The notes below the pieces were generated by a model. That model saw nothing but the letters and a program-made list of their open reading frames with translations. It was not told the origin of the DNA and searched no databases. From Protonemura montana (lineage: Eukaryota > Arthropoda > Insecta > Plecoptera > Nemouridae), in contig OX387609.1 in the NCBI GenBank assembly GCA_947568835.1, forward strand, positions 14,315,708 through 14,379,707: DNA of 64,000 nt, written 5' to 3'. A program made the position numbers and the translations under genes. Positions 59,613 to 64,000 of the stretch are shown one piece after another (position 1 is the first letter of the stretch; each line of letters begins with the position of its first letter).

Positions 59613-61530
59613 CATAAAATTGGCATTTCTATTATTAAACAATACAATTTCAGGAGAAACTCACAAACTAAAGTATGATCGAGAAGCGCTATAATAGACA
59701 TTGCAAAGATCAGTATTCACTTCATGCAACTGATATTATTTGTTTTGTAGCTATGATAATTTTGTTCTTAATTATCACTTCTCAAATCCTTATCAATACC
59801 TTAAAGAAAATAATGGTTAGCCAATAGTAGGCGCGTACCGAGATATTCTACACCTGGAAACCAATTCTTTGCCTCTTCCCTCAAGCAGCAAGCATGAACC
59901 AACCTCTGTATGTTTAGGGGTAGCTCTCGATGGGGGTGGAACCAAGGGAAGTGGGGGGCGATTTATCGAGGGAAGTATCGCTTTTTATGTTATTGGTCAC
60001 GGAAGAATCGGTCCATGGAGCTTGGAACGAGGATTGCATTAGTTTTGTGCCGAACTCGGACCATAGCGAATTAATACATAAAATCAGACGTCAGCGTAGC
60101 TATTAATAACGTGTTCCGAGTCAAGGGTGGGTGGGCCTGGTCACGGCCCGTAGGGAGATGGGAGTCTGGCGACAGCGAATGTTTCTGTAGTGACAGGACT
60201 TCAATTATCAAGTAGTTGCTAGCTTTCTTATCTGGCCGTTATCTTAAACAGACTGTTAGGTAACTGAAACATTTGTTGATCACTGTTAAAAGAGACCATT
60301 TTAAGATTCTTGGTTGGTTAGTGGTATTTAAGACATCTTGAGGCAGACCGTTAAGTAATTAACTGTCTGTTAGTGTGTTATTTATTAAGCCAACTACAGC
60401 CAATTAGAAGATGTTTATTTTTTGTTAACGGACTGTTAAATACTTAACGCGCTACTGAAAAACATACACTTAAATGTTTTGACATGTTTTACGGTTGTAC
60501 TCTACATAGAAAAGGTTTGCAGACCTAAAAGGGACTTAAAAAGAGAATAAATTCGTCCTTTTGAAGATGATAAATTGTGCCTCGCCAAAATTTTGGGATT
60601 TTAGGCCCCTTTTAGAGCCTCAAATCTCTTCAATCCAGAGCAAAACTGTAAAGCCACGGCTTTAAAAACCATCATGCAAGCAGACACTTAAATAGGAAAA
60701 GTCACATAAAATGTTGAGATATATCTGAGCTAGTTACTGATATGAAATTGCATTCAGAAATAACTAAATATTGATAAATTTCTTCCCTCGAGGTGATTAA
60801 ACCAAGATGTACACCTGAATTTCAGTACCGAAACACTTAAAAACTTCATAGCACAGTGATTTTTGAATCAGAACTTAATTTGGTAAACTACCTTAGTTTG
60901 GCTAAAGACGAGTTCAGTAAGTCTTGAGTAATAAAGACGACAATTTACTTCGATTACAGCGCACTTTACACCGAAATTACATTGAAATTACCTTGAAGCT
61001 ACAAAGTTCCACCATTTTATTGCGTCTGCAAATCGTAGTTCCCAAATAACTCACTCCGAACAGCGACTCCCATGCTCAGAGTGTCTAACTTTCCAGCGGA
61101 TAGTTTTGAGTAATGGTCATACATTTTAGTTGTGCCCCTTGAAGGGTTTGCCAGTCGCCGCTATAGAATATAAGGGGGGGGGGGGAGGGGTCATTGTGTC
61201 CCCCAAACTTCCTGAAGCACATAAAAAAAAAAGATGCCCCTCATATCCCGAGTCCCCGCGACAAACTCCCCCAAAAAATATTATTCTTTACAAGTACACC
61301 ATAAATTACGTGACGCCGGCGCGACATTTTCACCAAATGACCTGCGAGTTCCTCCACGAAGGGACAGTCGACTTCCGGTTTGCTTTACTGGGTGACAAGC
61401 TCGGGGTTGACATCTTTATGTCCGCGTCGTTGACTAGAAGTGGAGGGTGGGAATCTTCGGGTCGGAACGCGTTTTGGGTTTCATTGAGTGCGACCGTCGA
61501 GTTGTAATTCTAGCATAGAGCGGTTTAATG
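59613..61530. other. AT-rich stretch with possible MITE remnant, no gene recognised
   Basis: 60237-60445 contains repeated GTTAA words (CAGACTGTTAGGTAACTG, CAGACCGTTAAGTAATTAAC, CGGACTGTTAAATACTTAAC), like the putative MITE at 32.7-33.3 kb. A G run of 12 lies at 61174-61185. A 125-codon frame (61130-61507) has no recognisable domain. Confidence 0.4.
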
Positions 61531-62116
61531 TGTGTTGGTAACACCGGTCCTCGTGAGATCACCGTAGTTAAGCAACACTGCGCTGGGTCAGGTATTGGGT
61601 GGGTGACCATCATACACATGACCAGTTCTGTTTGGGAGAGAGTTTGGAGGGATGAAAGTTAAGCAACACTGCGCTGGGTCAGGTATTGGATGGGTGACCA
61701 TCATACACATGACCAGTTCTGTTCGGGAGAGAGGTTGGAGGGATAAAAGTTAAGCAACACTGCGCTGGGCCAGGTATTGGATAGGTGACCATCATACACA
61801 TGACCAGTTCTGTTCGGGAGAGAGGTTGGAGGGATGAAAGTTAAGCAACACTGCGCTGGGTCAGGTATTGGGTGGGTGACCATCATACACATGACCAGTT
61901 CTGTTAGGGAGAGAGGTTGGATGGATGAAAGTTAATCAACACTGCGCTGGGTCAGGTATTGGATGGGTGACCATCATACACATTACCAGTTCTGTTAGGG
62001 AGAGAGGTTGGATGGATGAAAGTTAAGCAACACTGCGCTGGGCCAGGTATTTGATGGGTGACCATTAAACACATGACAAGTTCTGTTCGGGATTGAGGTT
62101 GGATGGATGAAAGTTA
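61531..62116 (+). repeat. 5S-like head followed by 91-bp array
   Basis: The first unit starts with 5S-like sequence from further upstream than in the 91-bp unit (GTTGGTAACACCGGTCCTCG, TGAGATCACCGTAGTTAAGC). It continues GTCAGGTATTGGGTGGGTGA. Units of 91 bp follow, with GATGAAAGTT-type starts at 61651, 61742, 61833, 61924, 62015 and 62106. No SINE body or tail follows, so the element is 3'-truncated. This locus joins the longer 5S-like head (as in the 63-kb repeat) to the 91-bp repeat. Confidence 0.88.
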
Positions 62117-63160
62117 AATTCTGTTTGAAACTGATTTCTTGAGGATGTTTGTAAGACTGGACCAGCAACCAGTAAATCCAATTATTAGCTCAGATGAACT
62201 CAGCCTTTTTCTGGAAGAAATGAAAGATGTTTTCAATCAACTTCTTTCGTAGAACACAGACTATTCAGCAACCACCCGAGAAAAACCGCCAACAAATTTA
62301 GCAAAATTATAATATGTTTGTGCACGCTGTTAATTTTTATAGCATTATCCTTTACTTTCTTGAAAACCATAAAATGCATTTTAAAGTTAGCTCCTTTGTT
62401 GTTGTAGGTCACTGCATTGTGGAAACTTTGTGAATTTTAAGATGGGCAACGTTAAGGTGGATAAAAGACGCTTGCTGTCAAAAGATTGCTGTCAAATATT
62501 CCTAAAAAAAAATCTTTGAGAGCAAAACTTATTAACCGACTGATCAACAATCCCTTAAGAATATAATCGCCAATTTCAAGCAACTTTGCAATGTTTAACT
62601 ATATCTCAGCCGCGTCTGGCCCTATCGCTCAATGGCCCTATGGTCATATGGTCCTATGGCTAGACCTACCATACCCATCTTCCACACCACAGAACGCATA
62701 AAACAGTGCACCGTAAAACAAACCCCCTTCCCGCTCAAATTCGCATCTGTTCTTAGACCCCCCCCCCCCCCCCCCTCCAAATCAACCCCTAATGCCCGCG
62801 TATCGGTTGTAGGTGTTGTGTTTGCACAGAGGGTGAAGAACTCCCCCCCCCCTTCCCCCTCCCCCGTCGGAGCAACTCAGCGAGAGTAATCTAAGTTTAA
62901 TCCTTGTCTAGTGTTATTCATAAATAAACTCTGGCTGAAGCTTTCTTTGTTGTGTCCACGATGAATGGGCTGATGTGTGTGAAGAATTGGGTGCTTGTGA
63001 CTTTACTTTGTTTCTCCTTGAGAGGGAGTGGCATGGGCCACACGAGCTAAAGTCTGTTAGGTATTGAGAAGCGCATTGTTTTGATAATAAACTCATCGAT
63101 GTAGTGCGATTCTGTAACTTATTTTAAGTAAAAAGAGATGAAAAATGTATGAATGCCCAT
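62117..63160. other. Mixed stretch with poly(C), no gene recognised
   Basis: A poly(C) run of 18 lies at 62758-62775 and another C-rich stretch at about 62842-62872. No gene is supported. Confidence 0.4.
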
Positions 63161-63164
63161 CCAA

Positions 63165-63790
63165 AACAATCCGCATTGTTGCTTAACTTCGGTGATCTCA
63201 CGAGGACCGGTGTTTCTAACATGGCAAACCGTTTGGTGGTCACCCATCCAATACCTGACCCAGCGCAGTGTTGCTTAACTTCGGTGATCTCACGAGGACC
63301 GGTGTTTCCAACACGCCAAACCGTTCTGTGGTCACCCATCCAATACCTGACCCAGCGCAGTGTTGCTTAACTTCGGTGATCTCACAAGGACCGGTGTTTC
63401 CAACACGCCAAACGGTTCGGTGGTCACCCATCCAATACCTGACCCAGCGCAGTGTTGCTTAACTTCGGTGATCTCACAAGGACCGGTGTTTCCAACACGC
63501 CAAACGGTTCGGTGGTCACCCATCCAATACCTGACCCAGCGCAGTGTTGCTTAACTTCGGTGATCTCACGAGGACCGGTGTTTCCAACACGCCAAACCGT
63601 TCGGTGGTCACCCATCCAATACCCGACCCAGCGCAGTGTTGCTTAACTTCGGTGATCTGACGAGGACCGGTGTTTCCAACACGCCAAACAGTTCGGTGGT
63701 CACCCATCCAATACCCGACCCAGCGCAGTGTTGCTTAACTTCGGTGATCTTACAAGGACCGGTGTTTCCAACACACCAAACCGTTCACTT
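63165..63790 (-). repeat. 92-bp tandem array of 5S rRNA-like sequence
   Basis: About 6.7 units with an exact 92-bp period (GGTGATCT at 63191, 63283, 63375 and onward). Read on the minus strand, each unit runs TTGGAAACACCGGTCCTCGT, GAGATCACCGAAGTTAAGCA, ACACTGCGCTGGGTCAGGTA, TTGGATGGGTGACCACCGAA, CGGTTTGGCGTG. This follows eukaryotic 5S rRNA from roughly residue 18 to 110, including the internal promoter region, with changes concentrated between box A and the intermediate element. The ends of 5S (the helix I strands) and a T-run terminator are missing, so these are 5S-derived satellite units, not rRNA genes. Confidence 0.85.
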
Positions 63791-64000
63791 ATTTTGCAAC
63801 GACTTAAAAAATATCAATTTACAGTGAAAAACCAAAAATAAGACGAGATGTCACCGAAAGTTTTTTTTATAACTGGAATTTATATTCTTAGATCAAAACA
63901 CAATCAAAATCGATAGTTTTGGTCCAATTTGTGGCTAGTTTTGTAAAAATACAATAAAATCTTGCTGGAACAGCCAATGTTCAGTTGACCAATCCAAATA
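63791..64000. other. AT-rich end of window
   Basis: Nothing recognised. Confidence 0.4.

Noticed and set aside
63165..63790. True 5S rRNA gene cluster
   Set aside because: Units lack both strands of helix I and a T-run terminator, and are joined without spacer; they are 5S-derived repeats.

Overview
This window looks like gene-poor, repeat-dominated nuclear DNA from an invertebrate animal. Support for that: one intact eukaryotic-type tRNA-Ser gene with Pol III signals, many short interspersed elements (SINEs) with 5S rRNA-like and tRNA-like heads, a hAT-type transposon with an exact 8-bp target duplication, and many kinds of minisatellite. There is no operon-like or densely coding stretch. 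A degenerate TTAGG/TTATG block (about 42.8-43.0 kb) would fit an arthropod-type telomere motif, but this is weak evidence and I do not name a species. I found no protein-coding gene I can support. All the long open frames lie inside tandem repeats and are explained by unit length or composition. Only one weak exon candidate (about 13.8 kb) is offered.

Layout: 0.6-2.6 kb holds two arrays of a 68-bp repeat in opposite orientations around a 5S-like remnant. 4.9-5.1 kb is an inverted pair of tRNA-like elements. 7.2-7.6 kb is a minus-strand SINE with a 5S-like head. 10.1 kb is a hammerhead-like repeat. 14.2-14.8 kb is a 70-bp array. 17.0-18.25 kb is an 11-bp CTAG-rich array. 19.45 kb is tRNA-Ser(GCT). 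22.1 kb is a tRNA-Gln fragment. 24.0-24.4 kb is a tRNA-like element. 26.35 kb is a 21-bp repeat, 27.1-27.3 kb a hairpin element with a hammerhead-like core, and 28.1-29.1 kb a 41-bp array. 30.0-31.5 kb is a SINE whose 5S-like head is amplified about 13-fold. 32.7-33.3 kb is a putative MITE, and 33.66-34.77 kb a 9-bp array. 36.5-38.3 kb carries 92-bp and 49-bp arrays. 39.2 kb is a 45-bp array, 40.6-40.9 kb a palindromic element, and 41.1-41.7 kb an 11-fold array of a truncated tRNA-like sequence. 43.25-43.97 kb is a 10-bp array and 44.3-46.9 kb a 35-37-bp array. 48.9-50.0 kb has tRNA-like and 5S-headed SINEs, the latter with the 68-bp repeat inside it. 51.9-53.1 kb is a 64-bp array abutting the hAT element. 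54.36-55.2 kb is a second 41-bp array and 57.7-58.85 kb a second, inverted 70-bp array. 59.4 kb has the best-preserved tRNA-like element. 61.5-62.1 kb and 63.2-63.8 kb are two more 5S-like arrays.

Main interpretation: at least three satellite families here (91-bp, 92-bp and 68-bp) are amplified pieces of a single 5S-headed SINE family. The link is visible inside individual SINE copies, where the array sits in place between recognisable head and tail. A fourth array (52-bp) is an amplified piece of a tRNA-like element. The window is therefore a good sample of small Pol III-derived retroelements turning into satellites. A second theme is palindromic or hairpin elements carrying CTGAAGA...GAAAC cores that resemble hammerhead ribozymes. 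All homology statements rest on reading the sequence by eye; no database search was run.
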